The notes below the pieces were generated by a model that had not been told where the DNA came from, did no database searches, and worked only from the letters and a program-made list of their open reading frames with translations. A DNA stretch of 64,000 nt from Amorphophallus konjac (Eukaryota; Streptophyta; Magnoliopsida; Alismatales; Araceae), in NCBI GenBank assembly GCA_022559845.1, contig CM040120.1:307866740-307930739 (forward strand), given 5' to 3'. Both the position numbers and the translations under genes were made by a program. Each line of letters starts with the position of its first letter. The stretch's first letter is position 1. This document shows positions 54,730 to 64,000 of the stretch, one piece after another.

Positions 54730-54920
54730 AAACCAAAATCTAAAAAAAATTGAATATTTTTAAAAAAATAAAAAAAATTTAAATATTTCCAAAAATCTAA
54801 AAAAATCAAATATTCTCAAAATCCATAAAAACTCAAATATTTTCTAAAATCCATAAAAAATTGAATACTTTTCAAAACCCATAGAAAATTTTCATATTTC
54901 AAAAATCTCAAAAAAATTGC
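54730..54920. repeat. AT-rich ~30-bp tandem repeat
   Basis: About six diverged units with AAATCCATAAAAA and AAATATTTTC. Confidence 0.7.
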
Positions 54921-56254
54921 ATTGTATTTTTCTGATGGTGCTTTTGCAGGGACAACTCTTTTTGCAAGGACCAAGAACTCGGGATGAGTCCTCTCTATTC
55001 ATTGTTGTCTACCCTTTGATTCTTCTCTATCTTAATTGCTATCTCTACTCATGATTTGCCACTCTGGGCATTTCCCAATTCTAAGCAATTCACTGTCAAA
55101 TCTTATAATTATTCCTGCCACTGGGCATTACCTGGTCTTGATCATCCAACTCCAAATCTTATGACTAGCCAAGATTGTCATCCTCATGACAAACAACAAA
55201 CAATGATGTTTTGCATATTTCATGTTTTAATGCTATCTCTACTATGATATTCAATACAATGCCATGCTTCAACTTATTCTATTGATGTTGTGCCTTATTG
55301 CTTATTCATTGCTTGTTATATTCTTTATATCTTGGCTAGTCAAGTTTTGAGTGCATGAAGAAGCTCCTTAGTCCCACCGTCTGGACATCATCTTCCTAGT
55401 CCCATGGTGTTTGCACTGCATATCTCAGTTCCCCCATGCTTATTGCTATCACCATCTATTGTATGCATTTTTACTATATGATATATATGCTATTAGATTA
55501 TATCAAGGACCTTGTGACTTTGGTAAATCTGAAATTTGAGTTCCCCTTCATCAAAAATAATGATGATTCCAGAGGAATCTTAGTCATACGGATAGGCAGT
55601 TAAGCCATCCAAGATTGGGAACGATGGTTCCCTTTTGCGAGTTGGTGCGCGGATAAACGGGCTTCGGCTTAGTATCAGCTCATAAAATCGGTTTCTTGAC
55701 TTAGTCTGGGCAGTTTAACAATATTATCCTTGATTATCTTATATTTTTATTTGTTTTAATTTTTTCTTTAAACCCAGCATGCATTCATGTAGAACTTGAA
55801 CTAACTTTGGGAAAAACATTCTAATAAACTCATTTTGAGAATCAATTGATCATTAATTTTCAAGATAAGAGATATTACACGCCAAATTGTGTCCTCAGTT
55901 CGCCTTGTTACCGTTTTGGGTTGTTTCCTTGAAAACTCCTTTCTTTGGATTTCTATCTTCTTATTTCAATCATTTTCCTTTGATCCACCTTGACTATAGC
56001 ACGTCCACATCGGCTGGTAACCGCTCTCCAATAGTGAAACCTATAGGTTTGTGACTTGGGGTACTTCCACCGCGTTGGAAGTTGATCGCTCTTTTATTAT
56101 CTCCATCGGGCCCACGTGCACACTTCCTCCTTTTATCCAAACATTGTTACTTTCATTGAATCTCCTCAAGATTGCTTCATCTCGAGCTTTTGATTCAATT
56201 CCCATCAAGTGGTGTTGATCGCGTATCTCATCAGACATTGGCATCTTCTTTTCA

Positions 56255-56385
56255 GTTCACTCCCACTTCATTTCATTCCATTCTGCTTCCATTCCATTCC
56301 ATTTCATTCCATTCCACTCCCACTTCATTTCATTTCATTCTACTTCATTCCATCTACCTTTTATTCCATTCCGTGTTGCTCCCTT
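56255..56385. repeat. Imperfect (ATTCC/ATTTC)n microsatellite
   Basis: Pyrimidine-rich pentamers CATTC, CATTT and variants over about 130 bases. Confidence 0.85.
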
Positions 56386-56397
56386 GCAAAGTAGACG

Positions 56398-56412
56398 CCA
56401 AGGCGGGGCAGC
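56398..56412 (+). other. Polypurine-like tract before LARD 3' LTR
   Basis: CCAAGGCGGGGCAGC directly before the LTR start; purine-rich except for a few C. Supports + orientation. Confidence 0.5.
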
Positions 56413-58050
56413 CGTAGACACACCAAATTTGATATCATTTTGAGCATATCTCCTATTACATTGTGATGCCCCATTTGACCCTCAAATTGACTTATTTGAG
56501 TGGTTTTCCTCATTTTCTTGAATATTCAACTTTCCCTAGCTTTCCCACATATTTTCCTATTTTTCCAGATTTTTTTTGAGGTTTTTCTCCATTTTTCCGG
56601 GCCTCAAGTCAATTAATGGCAGGGACCCGGGTGCCAATTAAATGGGAGCCCAGCCAGGGGGCATCCATTCTTGGAATTGGCGCCCATGGCCTGGGCGCCC
56701 ATTCCAATTCGCGCCCAAGTCATGGGCGCCCATTCCCTGCAGCTTCAGTTTGGTCCATTTTTTGAGATTTATGAATTGATGACACCTCGAAAGTCGCCAA
56801 TTCTTTAAATAGTGACCGTTCGGTAGGTCGCCAATTTTTTTCTTCATATTTTGACCCAAATTCAGATTATTTTTGATTCTGCGGCCGTATGGAAGGTCGC
56901 TATTTCATAAATAGGCTCCCGTGTGGAAAGCCGTCAATTTTTTTGCTATATTTTGAGCTTTTAACTCCGTCCCAAACTCGTATTAATTTCTAATTAGCGA
57001 CCACCTCATGGTCGCCAATTAATTATTTTCAAATTTTGGAAAGTCCTAATCCGTCTCGAAATGCCTTGGAATTGGTGACGCTTCCTTCTGTCGTCCTTTT
57101 AAATAGCGAACGTCTGAGTGGTCGTCATTTCTTCTAGAGTTTCAAACTCCAACAGAACCTCCTTCTTTCTCCATTTTGAGCCCCTTTTCACTTGGGAAAG
57201 GAGTCCTAAGGCTTTCCAAGGATGAAGGGACACTTGGCTAATGTTTATCTCTTGTCAAATCCAACTTAAACATGAGTTTCTAATTTTCTTTGGATTTAAC
57301 TCTGAATTTTAGCCCTATAAATAGGACCCCTCTCTCCCTTGTGTTGAAGGCATCAACAATCAACCAAGGGGAGGTGCTGCCGGATCGGGAGCTCAAGGAG
57401 AAGACTCTCATGAACTTCAAACCTACATCCTTGGAGATCTTCATCCTTTGAAGTCATCTTTGGAGAAAATCAATAAGCTTTCCCTTCCTCTTCTCTTTAT
57501 TTTTATTATCATAAGCATTGCATGCATCATCTCCTTTCCTTAATTTTATCATCTCAATATTGAGATCTCTCACTTGTGCACTCTAGCACACCTCCAATTG
57601 TGCAACACTTGCACCCTCCCATCATATCATTATCTTTTATCCACCCTTTTGCATAAGGGGTTTAAGGGCCAACACCCACAAGGTGTGCTCTTATACATGC
57701 TTTCCATGTTTATTTCTATTATGAATTTGATGTTACACTCACCTTTGTTCTAATTCATTCTCTTATTTAGTGTTTATCTATTTTGCAAGGGTAATCTACA
57801 CAAGAAGAACTCTCTTCATCGGCCGGCCGATAGAAAGAGAAAGTGACACTCACAATCTCCCCCGCACTTCAAAGGTATTCTTCGCGATCCCTCCATATTA
57901 TTATTGTTATATTCATTTGAGGCCCTCGCGTCTCTGGCGATCACCTTTCCCCTTAGCATCCTACGCATGCTTCCTATTCTTATCTCTTCCCCCCCCCTTT
58001 TCTATCTTATTATGCTATTCTTCTTTTAAGTGGATTTTCCATAATCTACA
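56413..58050 (+). repeat. LARD-like 3' LTR (1638 bp)
   Basis: Collinear with 47240-48878. TATA box 57316-57323. Ends ATAATCTACA at 58050, after which the tandem array resumes. Confidence 0.92.
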
Positions 58051-58165
58051 GTGCACGGACATCGAGGCAGAGACCGGGCAGGGTGCTTTCATCAAAGAAA
58101 CATCCGGGCTGTGCACGATTGTCAAACAACATCCAGATAGGGTACGTTCATCAAGTCAGGGGCTG
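58051..58165. repeat. ~58-61-bp tandem array, right part
   Basis: TGCACGGACATCGAGG and GACCGGGCAGGGTGCT followed by CATCAAAGAAACATC: about two further units of the array at 46680-47239. Confidence 0.85.
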
Positions 58166-58438
58166 CCTTTGAGGAGGTTTGTGTTTTGGCTAAACGCCGT
58201 ATGAGGGACAATCATGCGACATGCCCTTGGCGTATGCTTAGCAAATAGAAAACCAGCCAACAAATCCCTTCACGCGCCGTTTGTAGTCCCGGGGATGAAC
58301 TCCATGCATCTTATGACCCTTGGCCACCCCATGGGAGATTTTATAGAGTTTGGTGGGGGGTTTACGCGGACTTGCCTGGGGGGGGTGAGCAGGTCCGCGT
58401 AAAGGGGGTGTTTACGGGGACTTGAGTGGTGGTTTTTG

Positions 58439-58632
58439 AACGCGGTCGCCTTGGGGACCACATTCTCATGAACACGGTCACCTTGGGGACTGCGTTCTTC
58501 ACTGACATATAGGCCAGGGGTTTATACAAACATGCCAAGGGGGGTGGACTGGTCTGCATAAATCCCCCCACTGGGACGCGGTCGCTTTAGTGACCGCGTT
58601 CTTGTGAATGCGGTCGTGAAGGTGACGCGTTC
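58439..58632. repeat. Two pairs of ACGCGGTC hairpins
   Basis: Units at 58439-58464, 58470-58497, 58574-58601 and 58607-58632 have the form (G)AACGCGGTC ... GACCGCGTTC. The best has an 8-bp stem ACGCGGTC/GACCGCGT around an 8-base loop (58576-58599). No coding sequence. Confidence 0.7.
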
Positions 58633-58699
58633 AGGAACGGGCAGGCTAGTCCACGTAAAGGGGGTATACACGGGCTAGAGTGATTGGGAATTTTAAAAT

Positions 58700-60342
58700 T
58701 TTGGGACCAACAAGAGTTTACAAAGTTCATACTTTCATATCCAACTTTTCCTTCACAGAAATAACCAAAGATTAGAAATCTAGAAACGTTAACACACACT
58801 AGCATTAGATTTGGAAATTGATCAAGAATTCAACTCAAAATTCAATAGCACTAGTGCATGTGTAAATATTAAATCCACAGCGTAGATAATTGCATCCCCC
58901 ATTTGCTATTTTAAATAAGTGCCTTTCAACCCTACACCTCTTAATCAGAGTATTAAGCATATTAGATTTTTATCTGCCGTATTGTTTCATCCCTTAGGGA
59001 TCTTTTTATTTTTCTACACACATGATGCTGCACTACCCTTCACTGTTTAACGCGAACCTTGAAGCAGGCCCGGTTTCGCAGATCAAGGTTCCCTTTTCTT
59101 TTTGACGCGAACCTCAACACGTCTTAGGTGAAGTAGGCCCAGTTACTCAGATTCGGAGTATTTTTCATGGTGTTTTCTTTTCTCAAAGTTTTTTTTTAAT
59201 TGTGCTTTTGAACTAATTTTGATAGATAACTTGGCAAAAAGTTTATAAAAGATCTCTTTTTTTTCAAGAAGTGTTGAATATCAGGCAACATACCCAAAAT
59301 AGCAGAAGACTTCTCCTACATGTTTCATTAGCGTGCAAAGTGATTTTTTTCTAAAGTGCACATGAACTTTAAAGAGATTCTTAGATTAGTTTTCCATGGC
59401 TAGATAAATTTTCCATCAACCTTATCCCAGTCTTTTCTATTCTAGAATCACTTTCAATTCAAACATGAACCATGAAACTCAAAATGGATTTTATTTTTAT
59501 TTATTTTTATTTATTTTATGGTTTTTTTATTTTACAAAAATGAGGTTGTATATATGAATGCAACATGTGCGACATGAGTTTCGTCCCCCCAACTTAAATG
59601 ACATTGTCCACAATAGCATGAACAAGATGGATGAATAGAACAATGTAGGTATGAAATTTGTGAAGGAACGGGACAACCTGATAGAAGTGAACTTCGACGG
59701 GCTCGGTTTTTGAATAAAAGGCGGTATTTGGAAGGTGAGGCATAGGTGCAATTTTCTCTTTCCCCCAACTTATCATATATTCACACCTGTAAAATAAAAA
59801 AAAAACACAACACAAACTTAGGTTGCCTCTCAAGAAGCCATTTATTAGCACATGGAAATCATAAAAACTGTGGGTTACCTCCCAAGAAGTGCTAAGTTTA
59901 ATGTCTTCAGCCAGACGCATGTAAGCTATATAACCAACGGGTGGCATTCAGAATGAGCCACCAAGTGATCTTGTCCTCCGTCAAATTTCAGCCCTTATAC
60001 CATTGGAAGATAATAGTAAGCATGTACATACAGGGGCTAGAAATAGGCTGGTCTCGTACATTATTTATTTTAACTTTAACCATATGTGTGAGCCAGTTTT
60101 CATCTTTGGGGATCATGACATGATCAATGGCCAAGAATCTTTCAAGATCGAGGTGGAACCTTTGCACAACCTCTACCCATTGGTCCTCTTGTCCTGTGTC
60201 TTCCCTCCTGACTAACCCTTTACTGACTACTTCCTCCATGGTAACTGGGTCAGGCACTGGTGGCTTATGAATAAGATTGTCATTATTAGCCACATTCCTC
60301 TCAGTAACAGCCTCATGAGCATTAAGGGCATTAATCAACTTG
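58700..60342 (-). other. Decayed Athila-like 3' region
   Basis: On the - strand, CTTGGGAGGTAACCCACAG (about 59870-59890) and a preceding coding-like stretch (LERFLAIDHVMIPKDENW; SSPCMYMLTIIFQWYKG; 59988-60338) resemble the region after pol in Athila-type gypsy elements, which is my memory and not a search. A purine run TTAAGTTGGGGGGA (about 59585-59598) may be its polypurine tract. Too degraded to delimit. Confidence 0.4.
60338..60342. repeat. Possible Tekay target-site duplication ACTTG (one side)
   Basis: Five bases before the LTR end. The other copy lies outside the window, so it cannot be verified. Confidence 0.35.
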
Positions 60343-61329
60343 TGTCACGCCCCGACGCGGAATATCGAGGGCGCGACGAGTCATAAACACGCGTGTCAAT
60401 CAGAGCATATATAATTTTATTTCTAAAGTCAGAAATGAATGGGAAAATAATACTTTTATTCCATCAAAATGAAGTTTACATCACTAATTCATAAGCCATA
60501 AAGGCAATTACAAACTTCCAATCCCAAAGTACATCATTCTTGTAAAAACACTAATGATCTACATAAACCTAGGTAAAAAGGAAAATCACTCTCCCACTCT
60601 TGTCCATTCCCTTATTCATTTTCATTTCCTGTAACAATTAAGCAAAACGTAGGGTGAGCTAAAAGCTCAGTAGGATTTTATATCTCTATGAACCAGGCAA
60701 TCTTTAAGTGTTAACAATTTAAACAATTTTCTAACTTGTATCGGGAAGTGTATAAACATGAATGAAATTTCCAAGCAATTGAGATAATATGATATCAAGA
60801 TGAATTTCCAAGTAATGACTTTGAACAAGTAAAGAATTTCATGTAATTGACCATTTTTACGCAAGTCAAGTAATTCATGTAATTTTCAAGTAACAAGTAA
60901 ACAAGTACGAATAGTGGAATGCCGTATCAAGTAAATCTATCATGCACTTCGGTGCAATGCCACACCATTGGTCAATCAACTCCCATGGGCACAAGTACTT
61001 TCGGGCACTCCCCCCAGGACCAGACCGGGCCCCATTTAATGCCAGACATTGAGTTATATGGATCCGAAGATCCCAAGTACGTTTAGACATCCACTTTAAT
61101 GTATATGGCCAATGATTTTCAAGAATATGTTGTTTGTAATAAGCACAGATTTGACAAAATTTCAGAAGTTGCAAGAAAAGTAGATAACCATTTAGGCATC
61201 ATGTTTAACGACATTAAGTCGTGGAGTTCAAAAATGAACGATCAGTAGGAAGAAAAATTTAAGATAGTCATTTTTTTATTAGACTTATTTTAATGCCTTA
61301 GAATGATTTTAGAATTCAAAAAGACATCA

Positions 61330-61680
61330 CTAAGTCTATACAATGCTAACATTAAGTCTATACATTATACACTAAGTCTGTACAATGCAACACTAAGTCT
61401 GTACAATGCTAACATTAAGTCTATACATTGTACACTAAGTCTGTACAAGGCATGAAGTCTATACAATGCTAACATTAAGTCTATACATTGTACACTAAGT
61501 CTGTACAAGGGATGAAGTCTATACAATGCATCACTAAGTCTATACAATGCTAACATTAAGTCTATACATTGTACACTAAATCTGTACAATGCAACACTAA
61601 GTCTATACAATGTAACACTAAGTCTGTACAATGCTTGAAGTCTATACATTACTCCAAAGTCTAACCAATCCCCAAGTCTA
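61330..61680. repeat. AAGTCTATACAATG array in Tekay LTR
   Basis: About twenty irregular units of 14-20 bases built on AAGTCTRTACAWTG with CACT or CTAACATT spacers. The - strand frame with repeated YRLSV peptides (61365-61685) is an artefact. Confidence 0.88.
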
Positions 61681-61684
61681 TACA

Positions 61685-62260
61685 TCCAAAGCCTTAGCGT
61701 CTAAAGCACAAGTCAAGTCTGTACATCCCAGAGTATTAGCGTCTAATGCACAACCATTTTCAAAGTCTAGCGTCTTTTATTGTGTCTCTATATCCATTCA
61801 GACCCAGCGTCTTACATTGCGTCTCAATTGGTCATCTAAGACCATATCTGCGTCTTAGTTTGCGTCTATGTTTGCGTCTTAATTTTCGTATCGTATTCAT
61901 TTTAACCCCTAGCGTCTCAATTTGCGTCTTAATTGGTCATCTAAGACAGTTTCTGCGTCTTAGTTTGCGTCTATGTTTGCGTCTTAATTTGCGTCTCGTA
62001 TTCATTTTAACCCCCAACGTCTCAATTTGCGTCTTAATTGGTCATCTAAGACCGTTTCTGCGTCTTAGTTTGCGTCTATGTTTGCATCTTAATTTGCGTC
62101 TTAAGTCTGCGTCTTAGACTTAGTTTGTGTCTCAGCGTCTTAACTTGTATAAAACTAATGTTTTATCTTTTATATAATTAGCCAACGTCTTTAATTAGTT
62201 TATACAAATCAGCGTCTTAGTTATTTATATAATTCAAAGCCAACGTCTTAATTAATCTTA
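61685..62260. repeat. GCGTCTTAATTTGCGTCT array in Tekay LTR
   Basis: Short GCGTCT(T/C)A units, embedded in a higher-order unit of about 105 bp (61800-62120) containing GGTCATCTAAGACCGTTTCT. The 123-aa frame at 61746-62117 is an artefact of this repeat. Confidence 0.88.
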
Positions 62261-62594
62261 TCTTCTGTTAAGGGATAAGAGCGTGCTGCAGAAGCCAGTA
62301 CGTTCTGGATAAAAAGATCGTGAACACCCCAAATCAATCGAACATTCATAACTTGCTTATTTAATGATGGAATTTAGCAAATGAGCTATCAATAGAAAGA
62401 GGACAGAGAAACGATCATGCTGGCATGAATTAATTAGAGTATAGCCTGAGAGATACCTACCTTTTTGCAGTTCTATGGAAAAGCCCCAAATATGAGAAGA
62501 ACCCTTGATCTTCTAAATCTGCCTTCAATTCGCCACCACCTTCACATCAGCGTATATCTGATCTACACGGATGGTTTGAGGGTCATAATGGGTG

Positions 62595-62603
62595 CTATTT
62601 ATA
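62595..62603 (-). promoter_or_regulatory. TATA box in Tekay LTR
   Basis: TATAAATAG on the - strand within the LTR, upstream of the arrays in the transcription direction. Confidence 0.55.
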
Positions 62604-63074
62604 GCCAATCCCTTGCCCAAATCGTCAGGTTTTTTTTTCCAGCTAATCTCACCAATGCGTTGAGTACGTGTTTAGAAGAAAAGTGTAAACGCAGCTTCCA
62701 GCCTATCTTTGGGTGTGAAAGCGGCCGGTCCAAGGGTGGCTTAGGGTCAAAGTCCACCTTCCCAATTATGCACATGTTACGCTTCTCATATGAAGCACAT
62801 GTACGAAATTAGGCCTTTCCATCCTTTAATATATCCAGCAATTTTATTTATTCCACCCATCATAAATTGTCAAATGGCCATTCGCTCCCAGTCCATTACA
62901 TGAACTCTTATTGGGCTTCCTAGGATTTATCCAAGGTTCAAAGCTTTTAACAACTATTCAATAAACTAGCATTTTTCATATAGAAAAATGTAATTTACTT
63001 ATTTCATGAAAATTTTAATTACATAATACAACAAAAAAATATATTTTTTCATTTGTAATTATAGGGTTTCTACA

Positions 63075-63089
63075 TCCTCCCCCACTTAA
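63075..63089 (-). other. Tekay polypurine tract
   Basis: - strand AAGTGGGGGAGGA immediately before the LTR start TGTAGAAACC. Confidence 0.85.
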
Positions 63090-63159
63090 AAGAATTTTCT
63101 CCTCCAAATTCACATTCTATTTTCTTAAAATTCAAGATTCGAGTAGGAAGGTCGAATTT

Positions 63160-63348
63160 CTAACCTGAGATGAGATCCGGGTATTTCTTCTTGATGGATT
63201 CTTCCAATTCCCAGGTTGCTTCCTCGAATCCACGCTTGCTCCATTGGACTTTCACCATTGGTATAACCCGATTTCTCAGTTGGTGTAATTTTCGATCCAG
63301 TATCTTGACCGGTCTTTCTTCATAAGATAAGTACTTTTGGAGTTTCAA
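63160..63348 (-). pseudogene. Tekay chromodomain
   Basis: The - strand frame follows integrase across a TAA at about 63358-63360. It reads YLSYEERPVKILDRKLHQLR, NRVIPMVKVQWSKRGFEEAT and WELEESIKKKYPDL, and ends TAG/TGA at 63160. This is the group II-like chromodomain of Del/Tekay elements, thought to direct integration to heterochromatin. One aromatic-cage position is not evident, as is common in this group. Confidence 0.9.
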
Positions 63349-63357
63349 TTCTTCAAA

Positions 63358-64000
63358 TTAGATCACATGTGAAGGATCATAGACGTATTTCCTTAGCATG
63401 GATACATGGAATACGTCGTGTACACCGGCCAGTTGAGGAGGTAAAGCCAGCTTGTATGCTACCTCACCGATTCTCTCCAGAATCTCGAAAGGGCCGATAA
63501 ATCTCAGACTTACCTTTCCTTTGATGCCGAATCTTCTAATTCCACGGGTGGGTGAGATCTTTAAGAAGACATGCTCCCCTACTTGAAAATCAAGGTCCCT
63601 CCTCCGATTGTCGGCGTAGCTCTTTTGCCTTGATTGGGCGACCTTTAGTCTTTCATGTATTAACTGGATTTTGTTGGTTGTGTCTTGTACAATGTCGGGA
63701 CCCAGCAATCCCTTGTCGCCAACCTCACTCCAGCATAGAGGCGATCTACAGCTTCGGCCATAAAGAGCTTCGAATGGTGCCATTTGAATAGTTGACTGAT
63801 AGCTATTGTTATAAGCGAACTCAGTCAACGGTAAGTGTTCATGCCAACTACCACCGAAATCAATCATGCAGGCTCTCAACATATCTTCAATAATTTGATT
63901 CACCCTCTCGGTTTGTCCATCCGTCTAAGGGTGAAAAGCTGTACTAAACCTTAGTCTAGTACCCATAGCTGATTGTAAACCCTTCCAGAAATGAGAGGTG
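63358..64000 (-). pseudogene. Tekay integrase C-terminal half
   Basis: From the window edge: SHFWKGLQSAMGTRLRFSTA, then TAG (63929-63931) where Gln is expected, then DGQTERVNQIIEDMLRACM with the catalytic Glu. WHEHLPLTEFAYNNSYQST, EALYGRSCRSPLCWSEVG and the GPF/Y module RFIGPFEILERIGEVAYKL and HDVFHVSMLRKYVYDPSHV follow. In frame with the chromodomain. The first half of integrase, RT and gag lie outside the window. Confidence 0.9.

Larger units (their letters stand above)
53487..56412 (+). other. LARD 3' interior, no gene seen
   Basis: About 2.9 kb of AT-rich DNA. Contents: an A/T tandem repeat of ~30-bp units at 54730-54920 (AAATCCATAAAAA, AATATTTTC), a CATTC-rich pentamer tract at 56255-56385 and a purine-rich tract before the 3' LTR. 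No supported coding sequence. Confidence 0.55.
47240..58050 (+). mobile_element. 10.8-kb LTR element without pol (LARD-like)
   Basis: LTRs 47240-48878 and 56413-58050 (about 1.64 kb each), termini TGTAGA/TCTACA (the 3' LTR start is CGTAGA, one change). Primer-site-like sequence follows the 5' LTR; a purine tract precedes the 3' LTR. The 7.5-kb interior holds Pro-rich frames, a large repeat and AT-rich DNA, and no RT, RNase H, integrase or protease motif. This is the definition of a large retrotransposon derivative needing another element's enzymes. Flanking pentamers ACGTA and GTGCA differ by three transitions, so the target duplication is unproven. Confidence 0.85.
60343..63074 (-). repeat. 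Tekay 3' LTR (2732 bp) with internal arrays
   Basis: On the - strand it starts TGTAGAAACCC and ends GGCGTGACA. It contains GTAGGGTGAGCTAAAAGCTC (60649-60668, a stretch common in this clade), the two arrays listed below and a TATA box at 62595-62603. Confidence 0.85.
60343..64000 (-). mobile_element. Tekay/Del-lineage chromovirus, 3' end
   Basis: From right to left: integrase core, chromodomain, polypurine tract, 3' LTR. Leftward orientation, continuing beyond 64000. The chromodomain at the integrase C-terminus and the LTR end GGGCGTGACA (reading with the element) are typical of the Tekay clade. Two nonsense codons show it is inactive. Confidence 0.9.

Noticed and set aside
56172..56417. Ser/Phe/His-rich frame
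   Set aside because: Translation of the CATTC pentamer microsatellite.
61365..62117. Frames of 106 and 123 aa with repeated YRLSV and LRLSLRLCL peptides
   Set aside because: By-products of tandem arrays in the Tekay LTR.

Overview
This window is plant nuclear DNA made almost entirely of nested LTR retrotransposons. I see no intact host gene, rRNA, tRNA or CRISPR array. The plant origin rests on Ty1/copia, Sirevirus-type copia, Tat-type Ty3/gypsy and Tekay/Del chromovirus proteins, a plant mobile domain (PMD) protein, and a fragment of the 20S proteasome beta-1 (PBA1) gene. The species cannot be told from this sequence, but the nesting depth suggests a large, repeat-rich genome.

Layout. 1-1781: non-coding, LTR-like sequence with a 3-copy tandem repeat of hairpins (351-612). 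1782-5073: 3' part of a broken + strand Ty1/copia element (integrase, RT, RNase H, 3' LTR). 5094-5750: two host-gene fragments on the - strand, one of them PBA1. 5751-7417: minisatellite, T-rich tract and featureless AT-rich DNA. 7423-44414: a - strand Sirevirus-like copia with LTRs at 7423-8978 and 42952-44414 and target-site duplication (TSD) ACCTG. Its gag is split by a second element, a 26.1-kb Tat-type Ty3/gypsy (16558-42685, TSD ATTTC, LTRs of about 3.08 kb). 44420-47239: tandem-repeat-rich non-coding DNA. 47240-58050: a + strand LTR element without recognisable pol (LARD-like), inserted into a tandem array that resumes at 58051. 58166-60342: hairpin repeats and a decayed Athila-like 3' region. 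60343-64000: 3' end of a - strand Tekay/Del chromovirus with a 2.73-kb LTR.

The most interesting object is the Tat element. On the - strand it carries an upstream gag ORF, then gag-pro-RT-RNaseH-archaeal-type RNaseH-integrase in one reading frame of about 7 kb, broken only by stop codons. Its 3' region holds three tandem-repeat arrays (41, 120 and 78 bp). Between these arrays and its 3' LTR lies a gene on the opposite strand (20373-25539). That gene encodes a PMD protein with a C-terminal coiled coil and has at least four short, canonical-looking introns. An antisense, intron-bearing gene inside an RNA-copied element is a paradox that is explained only if the gene is not spliced out of the element's own sense transcript.

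The coding regions all carry stops or frameshifts, so each element here looks inactive. By eye, the LTR pairs differ by roughly 4-5 percent over their first 200 bases (slightly more for the Sirevirus than for the Tat element inside it), which agrees with the nesting order.
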